From Nemopilema nomurai (lineage: Eukaryota > Cnidaria > Scyphozoa > Rhizostomeae > Rhizostomatidae): a stretch of DNA of 64,000 nt. Below are positions 46,840-57,264 of this stretch, piece after piece. Position numbers and translations under genes: made by a program. The DNA is taken from assembly GCA_003864495.1 (NCBI GenBank), contig ML133402.1:524032-588031 (forward strand), written 5' to 3'. The notes below the pieces were generated by a model. The model ran no database searches. It was not told the origin of the DNA and worked only from the letters and a program-made list of their open reading frames with translations. Numbering within the stretch: position 1 is the stretch's first letter; the number at the start of each line of letters is the position of its first letter.

Positions 46840-47970
46840 CTTGGCTTCCTGCTGATGACTGGATCCAAACACATAGCTGTCTACCTATCAAATGTCAATG
46901 TTACTACCTTTCGCGGATGATTCTCATTTGCGGAACCAGCATCAAATTTATTCAAATTTTTGTTCGGGGAAAATCCTAGAAGTGATGGCTTGTCAAACTT
47001 AGGGCTCGTGAAATATTTTTGAGAACAGGCCCCGAAAATCAAATTTAGTTAGCAGTTATTCCCAAATACAACTCTCATTTAGGCTGGTATGAAAAGTAGT
47101 TAGGCGCGGTCAGGGCGGGCTCGGGTGAGAGGTGCTCCACCACGACGCCACGATAGGCGGCCAGCGCCCCGCATCAAGGTTATTTTTGTCTAACTGTTTT
47201 TTTAAATAATTTTCATAACTTTTTGAAATTATTTATATATAATTAGACGTCAAAATGGGAAGTTTCGTAAGTAAGGGTAGGGGGAGAAAAAGAAGATCAA
47301 CATTCTAAAGTTAAAAAGTTTATGACACAAAGGGGGACCTACTGAAATTATAAGATTGGTGACTCCGTCTTCGAATATTGGACATGAACCAATAAGTGAA
47401 TATTTGGAAACAAGTCAGAATGTGTTAGAGATGTGGATAAATTTTCCGCACTCCATTGCAAAGGATTGTTATGTATTAGACGACATTTAGTCGCGTTGGC
47501 TTGAACCAAAAGTGTTTTGGATCTTTTTAGAAAAAGGACAGATGTGACGCAAAGGATATATCAGAAAAGAGTCCATCGTCGGTTGTCCGAGACATGGACA
47601 AATTATGTAATGCTTTTTTTGAACCCCGTGAAAGTGATGTTATGTACAGGATTTTCAGGAACACTATTTTACAATTAATCCTAAATTCCGACGTGAAATC
47701 CGTTACATTATTTCACAAACATGGGGTTGTTTTGGTTGAAAACAGGATTTGTCTGGTTTTACACCTTTAAATTTGATAATTTAATGTAGTACAAACGTCT
47801 TTTGAAAACAAAAACAAATGGAAGAAATGTGACACTCAGTTGTAGAATTAAAAGAAAAGGGAATATCGGAAATATCTTAACTAAACTCGAAAGTAAATTA
47901 TCAGCATAATTTGATTTTATTACTAAAATAAGAACAAATTGAAAAACAATTAGTTGTGCTCCTTCATGTC
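46840..47970. other. AT-rich flank with a short GC-rich block, no gene seen
   Basis: 47100-47180 is a GC-rich island (GGCGCGGTCAGGGCGGGCTC) in very AT-rich sequence; origin unknown. No supportable ORF. Confidence 0.35.
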
Positions 47971-47974
47971 TAAA

Positions 47975-48385
47975 CAATATGAAGTTGCCAATTATCATAT
48001 GAAGTTGCCATTACAATATGAAGTTGCAATTTATAATGGTTGCCATTCAATATGAAGTTGCCAATTATCATATGAAGTTGCCAATTATCATATGAGTTGC
48101 AATTACCAATATGAAGTTGCCAATTTCAATATGAATGCAATTTCATATGAAGTTGCCAATTACAATGAAGTGCAATTATAATATGAAGTTGCAATTATCA
48201 ATGAAGTTGCCAATTACATATGAAGTTGCCAATTTTCAATATGAAGTTGCCAATTATCAATATGAAGTTGCCAATTACCATATGAAGTTGCAATTATCAA
48301 TATGAGTTGCAATTATCAATATGAAGTTGCCAATTACCAATATGAAGTTGCCAATTTTCAATATGAAGTTGCCAATTATCTTTTA
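47975..48385. repeat. Degenerate 20-bp minisatellite with many indels
   Basis: Variants of AATATGAAGTTGCCAATTATC with frequent single-base deletions (TATGAGTTGC, ATGAATGCAA). It lies at the left edge of the decayed AT-rich element. Confidence 0.88.
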
Positions 48386-48836
48386 TCAATTATCAATTAT
48401 CTGCATGCATTATTAAAAAACATGTGCAGAAGAGGGTATTATGATAAAAACTTTTGATGTGTAAGTAAGAAATTCGGAGAATGTTGATGAGCTCGCAACC
48501 GAGATGAGGAAAATGTTTTCACATGACAAGTTTTTGCATATCAAATTTATGAAATTCTCATGATGTCTTGGAAAGGGAGTTGTAATATCAGTTCATACAG
48601 ATTATACAAAATTTGACTAAAAAGGAACACTGTTGTAGTCGACAACAGTGCAGAGAAAGATAATGAAAAAATGATTGCCATTTCTCCATCTAAACAAACA
48701 CAAGCAAAAGAAAATGCAGAATTAGAAAAAGCACTAAAAATGAAACGCCTTTTTAAATCAACTAGCAGAACAGGCTAATAAAATATCCGCCAAAGGGAAT
48801 TCGCAAAGCATAGAAACGTTAGATCAGAAACTGAAA

Positions 48837-49073
48837 TTGTCGTCATTACCTAGATGGGATAGAAAAAAATTAATTCAGTTTTGTAGAGAAAACAATACGA
48901 AAACAAACATAAAAGACAGGAGTGATGAGGAAAGTGAATTCGATAGTGACGAAGATGACAGGCAAATGTCTAACAAAGGAAAAACAAGGCAAACTAACAA
49001 ATCCCCAAACTTTATTAAAATGGAACAAAGTCAGTTGAAAAAATTAGAAGACACACATTTCCATTGCTTGTAA
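48837..49073 (+). pseudogene. Charged ORF fragment of the AT-rich element
   Basis: The reading continues upstream of this ATG (LAEQANKISAKGNSQSIETL precedes it). Contains LPRWDRKKLIQFCREN and an acidic run DEESEFDSDEDD. Function not recognised. Confidence 0.4.
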
Positions 49074-49714
49074 CCTTTTATTGCACAAATTTATTAGTAA
49101 TTTCTTTCATTTTAGTACTTATTTTATTTTCATTATAAAGTATTTTATTGTCAAACAACTTATCTACAAGAATGAAGTTTTAGTAAAAGCTTTGTTGGCT
49201 CTTTAACTAACGTCTTGTTTATTTGATAAATATATATATATAATTTCTCACCTCAATGTTTGTAGATGCGAGAAGTTAGGACAGCTTGTTTTTCTCTTCA
49301 TAAACCCGAATGAATCCTTTAACTATCTACACAACTTTATAAAAACAGCTGAATAAATGGGATTGACTAAAACAAAGCGAATATAAATACAATAGAAATA
49401 CTGGTTGTTGTTCGTAAGTGCAAATATATGGTTGATTAAATGCGAGTAAAATGTCGTTATATAAGATCACTATTAAGTCTTATTATACAACATTGAGTGG
49501 TTTATACAAAAACCCTCCATTTCCTGGTTCTTTCGGAGGTTTAAAATTTTTTAGGAACACATAAGAAAAAGAAGATCTGATTTAGAACATCTAAAATTCG
49601 ATGATATTAAATAATGGAGCGAGCAAGAAAGAACATAATACAAAAAAGATGCTACAAAAAGCATACACAAGAAATGTAAACTTATTTGCTCCAGATAAAA
49701 TATAAGAAGGAGGT

Positions 49715-49903
49715 TTGATTGATATGAATAGGTACGCTAAACAAAATAAAGGAGTGAAATATTTGCTTTTATTGGTTGATCAATTAACAAAAACTTTCTA
49801 TGTTGCGCCGTTATATAGGTCTGCAGATGATTCTAAATATAAAGAAGTCATGCATTTTTTGAAGCCTTTAAAGAAATATTTCGCAATACAATGGGTTGAC
49901 TAA
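49715..49903 (+). pseudogene. Retroviral-type integrase core fragment
   Basis: Reads LIDMNRYAKQNKGVKYLLLL followed by VDQLTKTFYVAPL, the beginning of an rve core with its first catalytic Asp (LIDM) and the usual VD(x)xTK/SK stretch. After the stop at 49901 the similarity continues in shifted frames (IIFTGEEGKFVN, where a TDxGxEF motif would be expected), so the second catalytic Asp seems lost. Polinton integrases have this form. A broken copy. Confidence 0.6.
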
Positions 49904-50837
49904 AAATAATCTTTACAGGTGAAGAAGGTAAGTTTGTAAATAGTTGTAGTTGTTACAAAACGAACATCATATCAAAGTTGAAGAAGAAAACAACCAAAGC
50001 TTCCATAGCAGAACAAGCTATAACAACTGTAAAAGCTTAAATAATTATTTACATAAATGAATCGGAAAATCCAAAATATATAACACATTTACAATCTTTC
50101 GTTAAATCAATAAACAAAAGCAAATAAAGAACTACCATAGTCGCTCCAAACGATACCGACGTAACAAATGTGCACAGTGTTTTTTTAATAAATTGAACCC
50201 TGAATACAAGCCGAAAAAACAACAAAAACTAATAGAGGAGAAAATGAAACAAAACAAGGACATTTTGTACTTCTGCGAATAAAACAAAACAAATTTGAAC
50301 GTCAGTCTGCGCAAAAACGGACAAATGTAATTTACCAGGAAAGTAAAATGAACAATGAAGAAAACCCTATAACTATAAGCTAAAAGATTTAAATGAAACA
50401 GTTGGATTCAATATTTTACAGAAACGAATTAAATAAAATTTTATTTCCAACTTGGATAAAGGCTTAAGATAGAGAACAATTAAATATTCTCTCAAGCCGA
50501 ACGGAAAATTAGTGGAAATAAAAGTAGAGAGAGTACAATACAGAAGCCATTTTCATACCAATACACAAAATAAATATTATAAAAAGGAAGTACAATAACA
50601 AAGAAATACCTTCAAGCATTTTTCTGAAATAATTGGAAGAAAAAAATTAATGAAATGGCTTTAGGACAAGGAAGTAGAAATGGAAAAATATGTTTTTTGG
50701 AGTATCAAACACAGATGATGATAAAAATAACAATAATTCTCATTTTATAATAAAGCCGTATGGAGGTATTTATTTTGACAGAAGATTCAAGTGGGTTTTT
50801 TCGTTGACTCAATGTTTGTTTACCCTTTAATGAAAAC

Positions 50838-51035
50838 ATGCATATTGCTGAAGACATTTGGCTTAATCGATTACGTTTATGCAAAAACAACATAACAGGA
50901 AGAGTAAAAGAAGAAATTTATTCGACAAATGGGTTAAAATTATTCAGTCCTGAACACACAAAGTTGACGAGGAAACAAGAACGAATGATGATTCCTCAAA
51001 ATTATGTATATGATGAAAAATGGAAACGGCTCTAA
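50838..51035 (+). pseudogene. Unidentified coding fragment of the AT-rich element
   Basis: WLNRLRLCKNNITGRVKEEI and LTRKQERMMIPQNYVYDEKW look like real protein sequence. Family not recognised. Confidence 0.35.
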
Positions 51036-52221
51036 AAGAAGAACTTATAGACAAATTCGTTAGTTGTTTTATTCTGCATATTTACCTCGTATGTTCAATT
51101 TCAACCTGGACAATAAAAACAAATCCAAAAGGATGCGTTTGTTAATGCTAATATTACGATTAAAAAAAGTACAGATTTGGTAGCAGAAGTGAATGACATA
51201 TTTGAGTTAGATTTCTTTCGAAAGTATGAAGATGGTGTTTTTTAGACTACATCCGACTGTTAACCCAAACGAATATGGTTATTTTGAGATACTATGGATG
51301 TCACGCACTTTGTATCTATTATTTGGTTTGAATAATTTGGAAAACACAACACACTTCCCTTGAAAAGCAAGCCCTTTCTTTTATGACAATCAAGCCAGTT
51401 TTAAATCAGTATCCAATTTGGTGATTTACTATGATTTACGGTGGTCATTTTTGCTGAAATACTACGCTCAACAAACGTAAACAATGTCAACAGAATTCAA
51501 CCTGATGGGAAAAATTTGAATTAATACCTTGAACAGAAAAATTAGCATTGCATTTGAAAAGTTGAAAACTTTGAATACAATTTTAACAAAGGTGTTGACT
51601 TATTTCCAGCAATTCAAACATTTATTGAAGGAGAAAGGAGCAGCCTTCCGTTAAAACCACTTAATGTCGGAATAAAATAAATAGCAATTGTTTTCGAAGC
51701 AAAGAAGAAAACAACGATTACAGAAACTCTTGTAATCACTGTAGGCAAATTCTCAAGATATACTATTTTAAATGACATATCAAAAACACAATCAGGTGAA
51801 CATGAAAAATTACAACAACTCGAAAGGAAATTAATAATATTTTTAGGTGTCTGTATACCAAATTCAATCAAACCTAAAAGCATTATAAAAAGTATTAAGT
51901 ATCAGGGAAATACGTTTTATATCCAAGATAAAAATTTAATTTTTACTAAAATAGATATAAATCGTAAAAATTCTAATGAATTTAATAAGCTTATATTAAA
52001 TTGCTTAAAATTAGAACCTTCTACATTAAATCTTATAGAATTTCCACATAAAATAGATTTGTGTGTCTGTTGTAATCATTTGTAATAAGAAATGTATCAA
52101 AACCGTCAGTAGAGATTATTAAAAAATAAATCGTTCATATGTGAATCAATTGACGAGTTTCAAATGGAGTAACTGATTCATCACATGGACGAGATCCGAT
52201 TCCATCTCATGACGATTCGTT

Positions 52222-52596
52222 TTTTATTTTAAATGTGATTCAGAAGGCAACTTAATATCAAGAGCTGATTACACAATACCACCTAGAGGAGAATGGTCTT
52301 TGATATTACAAAAAGTTACATTTTACTCAATAGTAATATGCTTCGTATTACCAACAGTAGAAACAACTAAAACAGCCCAAATTCCATCTTACGATTTATA
52401 CCAAACTGAAATGCTACTAGCCAGCTTGAAACTTTATCCGGTAATAGATATGGAAATGTATGAACCAAACAATGAAAAATATAATATGTTAAAAGCAGTG
52501 GTGGCTGACAGTGCTAATAATGCTAATACTTTATTAGCAGTTTTTTCCAAAGGAATTATACAAAATAACGCCCAAAATTGCTCTCAAAAACTTTGA
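52222..52596 (+). CDS. Uncharacterised ORF of the AT-rich element, about 120 codons
   Basis: The cleanest frame in the region. Upstream of the first ATG-like start the frame is already open (GNLISRADYTIPPRGEWSLI). It then runs FYSIVICFVLPTVETTKTAQ, YDLYQTEMLLASLKLYP and ADSANNANTLLAVFSKGII to TGA at 52594. There is no clear membrane helix. It is probably one of the structural or accessory genes of the decayed element; identity unknown. Confidence 0.45.
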   Translation, partial: FYFKCDSEGNLISRADYTIPPRGEWSLILQKVTFYSIVICFVLPTVETTKTAQIPSYDLYQTEMLLASLKLYPVIDMEMYEPNNEKYNMLKAVVADSANNANTLLAVFSKGIIQNNAQNCSQKL

Positions 52597-52866
52597 GACG
52601 GACTTTGTTTGTTCATTATGACGCGGACCAGCCTGGCATTTTTGGGTTGCTGCAATATCACACACAATCATTTTCGTGACGTATTGCAATTTTGTCGCCA
52701 AAGCTTAATCCTGTAAAAGGAGCTGACCGCATTCCTTTTCCATTGAAATTCTAGCCCTTCTCAGGTATGGCCACGCTAATACTTGGCCAGTTTTAATAGT
52801 AAATCTGGAGAAACAATGGAAACTGGTTCTTGTTTGCCTATGTTTGTGGCGCATTGCTTGTTGTGA

Positions 52867-52869
52867 AAT
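52867..52869 (+). repeat. Target site duplication AAT (left)
   Basis: Matches AAT at 56607-56609 outside the right end; a 3-bp duplication is usual for PIF/Harbinger. Confidence 0.65.
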
Positions 52870-53865
52870 AGAGAGTTTACGAAACACGACGCGACAGGTC
52901 ACGACGAGCTGGGGAAGTTTGGGAACTAGCGCGGTCTTCGCATAAATTTCCAATCTAGCGCGTTGCAGCCAATTTCGCAACTCAGATTTTGGAATTTTGC
53001 GTCGTGAGGAAAACGTGGACAGTTTCGTTGTAAGTATATTATTCAGACTTATCGATTTAATTGAATTTGAAGATTTTATTCTTTTTGCCATCCGAATAAT
53101 GTGTTTTTGTTCGATATTGATAAATTTTCCAACTTTTATAGGATCATATACAAACAGTAGAAACTGCAGAATGAGCGAACAGGGACTCAACGAGAGAAAG
53201 AACCAAAAGTTGGTGAACATTGTAGTGTATATATCGTCTACAGCTGTAGAACATCATTAATTTGTGCAAAATTTCAAAACGAACGCCGATTCCACTTCAA
53301 GGTGTATGATAGGCCAGTACCAAATGACTGTACTCCTAAATTATTCAAATATTATGTATGTGTAATAGGAAGCTTTTGGAATATGTTTCTTGGTGTTTTC
53401 TCCTTATTTTGTATAAAATAGGTAGAAGGTATTGTCTTGTATTCCAAATTTATTATCTATTTGTGTATATGCTGGCTAAGAAATTACAAAACCCACCTTT
53501 TAGGGTATAAAAACCTGAATCTAAATTAGGATGGAATTTTGAGCAATTTTTGTCTTAATCCTTCAGCCAACATGAAATCTTTGTTATGATTAGAATATAA
53601 ACTGTGGAAATTATAAGAAGAACTTGGGATAAGATTTAACTATAGAGGCTTTCAGCCACAGCAGAATATATTTGTTATTTATAATAACATTCTATAACTG
53701 CCATGAAGAGTGGCTTTAGTTTTTAAACATATATGAATGTAAATTTCTTTTGTTTAGGTTTTAGAGTATGCAAGTTTTGACTATATAGAGATGTATTTGT
53801 GATTTGGTTCAGATTTGTTCTTACTCTGTTTATTCTATTTCAATACCCTATTAATTAGGCCCAAA

Positions 53866-54612
53866 ATGATTTGGACCCTTGAGCACGACACACTGCTCTG
53901 TAGAGAGATTCTTGTTGAGGAACCCTTCAAATTTAAACTTGGTACTCGGGAGCGTGGTCACAGTTGGGACAAGGTGGCCAATAATTTAAATAAAATTGGA
54001 CAACCACAATTTATGGTTGACCAAAGATCAGTCCGGGACCGTTTTCTAAAGTTGGAGAGGGTTTTTAAAAGAAAGATGGTGGAAGAAGAACGTGCTAGTG
54101 GTATCAGTCCACCAGAGCAAACTGAATTGGACCTGGCAATTCAAGATATCATTGAGAGAGGCACTGAAGCACAAGCTGTAGCTTTAAGGGTTGGGGGGGA
54201 AGTGGCTGAAAAGGAGAAAGAAAGTGCAGAATCTGTAAGAAAGCGATCCATGGAAAGATTGGCAGAAACAAGAGAGAGGGAGAGTCAGGAAAGAGGGAAG
54301 AAAAGAAAGAAGGCTGATTGTGACAAGGACACTGAGGTGATGAGGTACATGAGAGAAAAGGCTGAGACTGAGGCCAAACTAAAGAGGGAAGAGCTTGAAT
54401 TAAGGAGAAGAGAAATTGCAATAAAAGAAAAGGAAATGGAAAGAGAGTGGGAAGTGAAGCAGAGGGAGCTAAAAATTAAGGAAAAAGATTTTGAGGCGAG
54501 GGCAAAGAGGGAAAGTGAAATGATGGCAATGTTTCAGCAGCAGCAGGGGCAAATGCAACAACAGAACCAGCTGCTGCTTGCCGTTGTAAATAAATTGTTA
54601 GACAAAGCCTAA
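53866..54612 (+). CDS. Harbinger Myb/SANT-like DNA-binding protein, intact
   Basis: In PIF/Harbinger elements this second protein binds the transposon ends and brings the transposase to the nucleus. The start chosen is the ATG at 53866 (MIWTLEHDTLLCREIL), where the Trp-containing Myb-like helix begins; the frame is open 51 bases further upstream. Residues 1-75 form the Myb/SANT-like trihelix (conserved W at 3, HSWDKVANNLN, VRDRFLKLERVFKR). Residues about 95-225 are a long, highly charged Glu/Lys/Arg coiled coil, and the end is Gln-rich (FQQQQGQMQQQNQ). About 248 residues with no interruptions. The 3' end faces the transposase gene. Confidence 0.85.
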   Translation: MIWTLEHDTLLCREILVEEPFKFKLGTRERGHSWDKVANNLNKIGQPQFMVDQRSVRDRFLKLERVFKRKMVEEERASGISPPEQTELDLAIQDIIERGTEAQAVALRVGGEVAEKEKESAESVRKRSMERLAETRERESQERGKKRKKADCDKDTEVMRYMREKAETEAKLKREELELRRREIAIKEKEMEREWEVKQRELKIKEKDFEARAKRESEMMAMFQQQQGQMQQQNQLLLAVVNKLLDKA

Positions 54613-55375
54613 TTTTTTTATGTAACTATGATTCAAAAAGGCCCTCTCTATTTCATCAACTTTTAAACAAGCCTCTCGTCAATTCTCAAATTTGATGAAA
54701 ACAAATTTCAACCTTTTTAAAAAACACATTAGAGCCTACATGGATAAAACAGCTGTTTACTGGTCTGTTATAGAGAACTAAATACTGGTTGGTTGATAAA
54801 TTTCTTAAGTTGCAGCTTAGGTTCATCATTCTGTCTGCTTGATTAGGCAATGGTCCTTCAAATAAAAGGAACTTTAAATTTGTGGCTTTGTGTAATTAAT
54901 TTTCCCCCTGCTGTTTTAAATTCTTAAGCAAAAATTGTTTTCCCATTGTCAAAAAGTTTGCTGCTGTTAGCCAGTAAACAGTCCCATCATCCTTATTATT
55001 TTGATTATCCTTATTTCACTGTGAACTGTTAAAATTAATTTGTTAATCAAATAGGAACCTTTATTACCTCTGTTTAACTTTGCAATGACTGCTATAATAT
55101 CTATTCCTGGTTTTCTTTTTTCTGTAGTTATTTGATTTGATTGATTAATTCGAGTAACATTCTTTTAAGTGAACACTTAATGTTTTTTGAATTTTGCAGC
55201 ATGTTTAAAATGTTTCTGCAATTATTTAGTATGCAAAATGGCACATAGCATTTTCAGTGGTGTTACTGGGATACCATGATAACTTTGGGAATGTGGTAGT
55301 TTTTAAAAAAACTGTTTATGGTATGTGGTTTTGGCTTCATCTTCCTGGTCTTCAAGTCTGTGGAATCAAGTAGAT

Positions 55376-56445
55376 CTACAAGAAATATTCATTAAGTGTT
55401 GGGGGCTCAACTTCAAAGAATTTTGCTGTGCTGTTGCCATACAAGCATGTTAAGGCATTTCTTAACAATGCACTGACAACATAAAATTTCCCAACAGAAC
55501 TGAGGCCAATCTTGAGATTCTTCTTGAAGTCCACAAACTTGAAGGAGTTGATGATGTCGCCAAACACTCACTCGACAGAAATTCTGACTTGGCTCATTGA
55601 TTGATTAAAAGCCAGCTCATCAGGCATGAGAGCAGCTCTTCTAGCAAACGGGCGTTGTAGGTGAACACGATGCGGGTAAGCAGGATCACCATATATGAAG
55701 AGAGCTACACCGTCTGGGGAAAAAGAGTGTTGTTCCAACTGCTCCAGTAGACCAGACATGGCAAGCAGTCTGCTGTCGTGTCTTCTACCTTCAACGGGCC
55801 CAAAAAGGTTTGCAATCATCCATTTGGAGCAACAACAGACTGAAATTTGAGTGCATGAACCCTTTTGTGCCCATTGTAGACAGCTCTCTGATTCCTTGTT
55901 GGCCTGCATATGGGCCTAACTGTGCCGTCAACAAATCCCCAGCAGTTGTCCAATGCAGCACCTTTATTATGAATCGCATCAGCAAATGACTGGAGATTCT
56001 CTCTTGAAAGCCAGGGCTGGTTTAGGTTATCGAGTAGATTGGAAAACCTGTCGTATATGTCATCAACTACCAAGTTGACAATCATGCAAAGTTGAGGAAC
56101 AGGTCTTCCGAATCGTGGGACTAAATCCGCGTACCGACAGGGATACGTGAAACGCTTCAAACAGACACAAAGCGCTTCGACGGGGTCTACAATAACACCA
56201 TTGTAGCAACGGTAAACTTCTGGCAGATGAAGGGCTTCAACAAGGTTATAAATGTCCTGTTTTTTGAAGCGCATTTCAACAGAGCATTCCTCGTCAGCCA
56301 TATCTTCCAAGCTAAAACGTTCATATTTAAAATATGGAAGCTCTAAATGAGGATTCGCGTTGTTTGCGTTACCATGATGTAATAAGAGGTAATCATCTTG
56401 ATCTTCCATATTTTCCTCGAGCATGACGAATAAATTGTTCGCCAT
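55376..56445 (-). pseudogene. Harbinger (HARBI1-like) DDE transposase, one frameshift and one stop
   Basis: The most likely start is ATG at 56445 (MANNLFVMLEENMEDQDDY), though the frame is open to 56538. The order of marks follows HARBI1-type nucleases: a helical N-terminus (RFKKQDIYNLVEALHLPEVY, EALCVCLKRFTYPCRY), the first Asp in CWGFVDGTVRPI, RAVYNGHKRVHALKFQSVVA, the second Asp in FIYGDPAYP, and the acidic residue of the third block in RISVE. The frame breaks by one missing base near 55818-55821, between SVVAPNG and MIANLFGP. A TGA at 55568-55570 stands where the next residue is usually Trp (VE-W-VFG), after which NALTCLYGNSTAKFFEVEPP continues in frame to 55376. All three catalytic acids remain. 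Confidence 0.9.
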
Positions 56446-56609
56446 TTTGGCAGCTTTGAGTGAACTGAATTTTGGCGCCAAGCTACAATGCGTTGTCACC
56501 GGCGCGTTGTGAAACGTAACTAGAAAAAGACAACGCATCGCGCTAACTAGATCCCATACTTCCCCAGCTCGTCGTGACCTGACGCGTCGTGTTTCGTAAA
56601 CTCTCTAAT

Positions 56610-57264
56610 ATGCAAATGACAACGCTGCGCTAATAATTCTTGAAAGTTAGTAGCACAGGATCAGAACTGCCGTTTCAAAATACCGCACGCACGAACGAAC
56701 CAACGAACTGACGCATATCGCAGTGATAAATCTAGTAGCACCAGGTTTAGGTTGCTGCAGGTTTAGTGAGATGCTTCATAACAGTATGCGTTAATTAAAA
56801 TTTGAGAACGAGAAAGATGTTGATTACTGACTGAATGTAATGCACATTTGCACACAACTTCTATTTTTTAGTCAAATATTTTCGTCAGATAGCGGGTTTT
56901 ACTAAAAATTATTTTGCAGTGTTACACTTGTGGAGCATTAAATAGGTTTTTAAGCAGCTTTGTAAATCAATCTCGTGAATTCTTAATATATATCTTAAGA
57001 AAATTTATCAGCCAGAGCTATCTATTTTTGTTGTTTGCTTTTAATTTAATAACATCAATTGAAATGAGCTATAAATTTGCAACAGAAACAAATTTTTCGA
57101 CAGCTAAAAGGGCGTTTCCGGCAATCTTAAGGGTGTGATCCTGAAAACTTTTTCTTGCAAGTATTAGCAACTTATTTTACCTACAAGCCGCCCCTGGTTA
57201 AAAGTAAATTGGAAAGAATGCAACAAAAAGGCCATATTACTCATGCGCCCTTTATTTCGGAGTA
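56610..57264. other. Sequence right of the Harbinger element, no gene seen
   Basis: AT-rich; one 74-codon open frame at 56914-57138 has no recognisable family features. Confidence 0.35.

Larger units (their letters stand above)
48400..52600 (+). mobile_element. Decayed, very AT-rich large DNA element with retroviral-type integrase (Polinton/Maverick-like)
   Basis: Consecutive plus-strand coding fragments, each broken by stops and shifts: a charged ORF (48837-49073), an integrase piece (49715-49903), several unidentified pieces (50838-51035, 51230-51650, 51880-52083) and a longer clean ORF (about 52222-52596). The integrase and the chain of same-strand genes suggest a Polinton. No polymerase, ATPase, protease or capsid gene could be named with confidence, and no long terminal inverted repeats were found. 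Ends are approximate; the right side is cut near a PIF/Harbinger insertion. Confidence 0.5.
52870..56606. mobile_element. PIF/Harbinger DNA transposon, 3.74 kb
   Basis: Terminal inverted repeats of about 60 bp begin AGAGAGTTTACGAAACACGA at both ends (left 52870-52933, right 56543-56606), differing at only a few positions. They are flanked by the 3-bp duplication AAT. The element carries the two genes typical of the family: a Myb/SANT-like DNA-binding protein on the plus strand and a DDE transposase on the minus strand, convergently arranged. The transposase has two disabling changes, so this copy is not autonomous, though the high similarity of the ends suggests moderate age. Confidence 0.92.

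Noticed and set aside
52705..53220. 171-codon minus-strand ORF
   Set aside because: It crosses the left end of the Harbinger element and its inverted repeat, has no family features and overlaps two unrelated sequence units.
54149..54421. 90-codon minus-strand ORF opposite the Myb-like gene
   Set aside because: Shadow of the Glu/Lys-rich coiled coil on the other strand.
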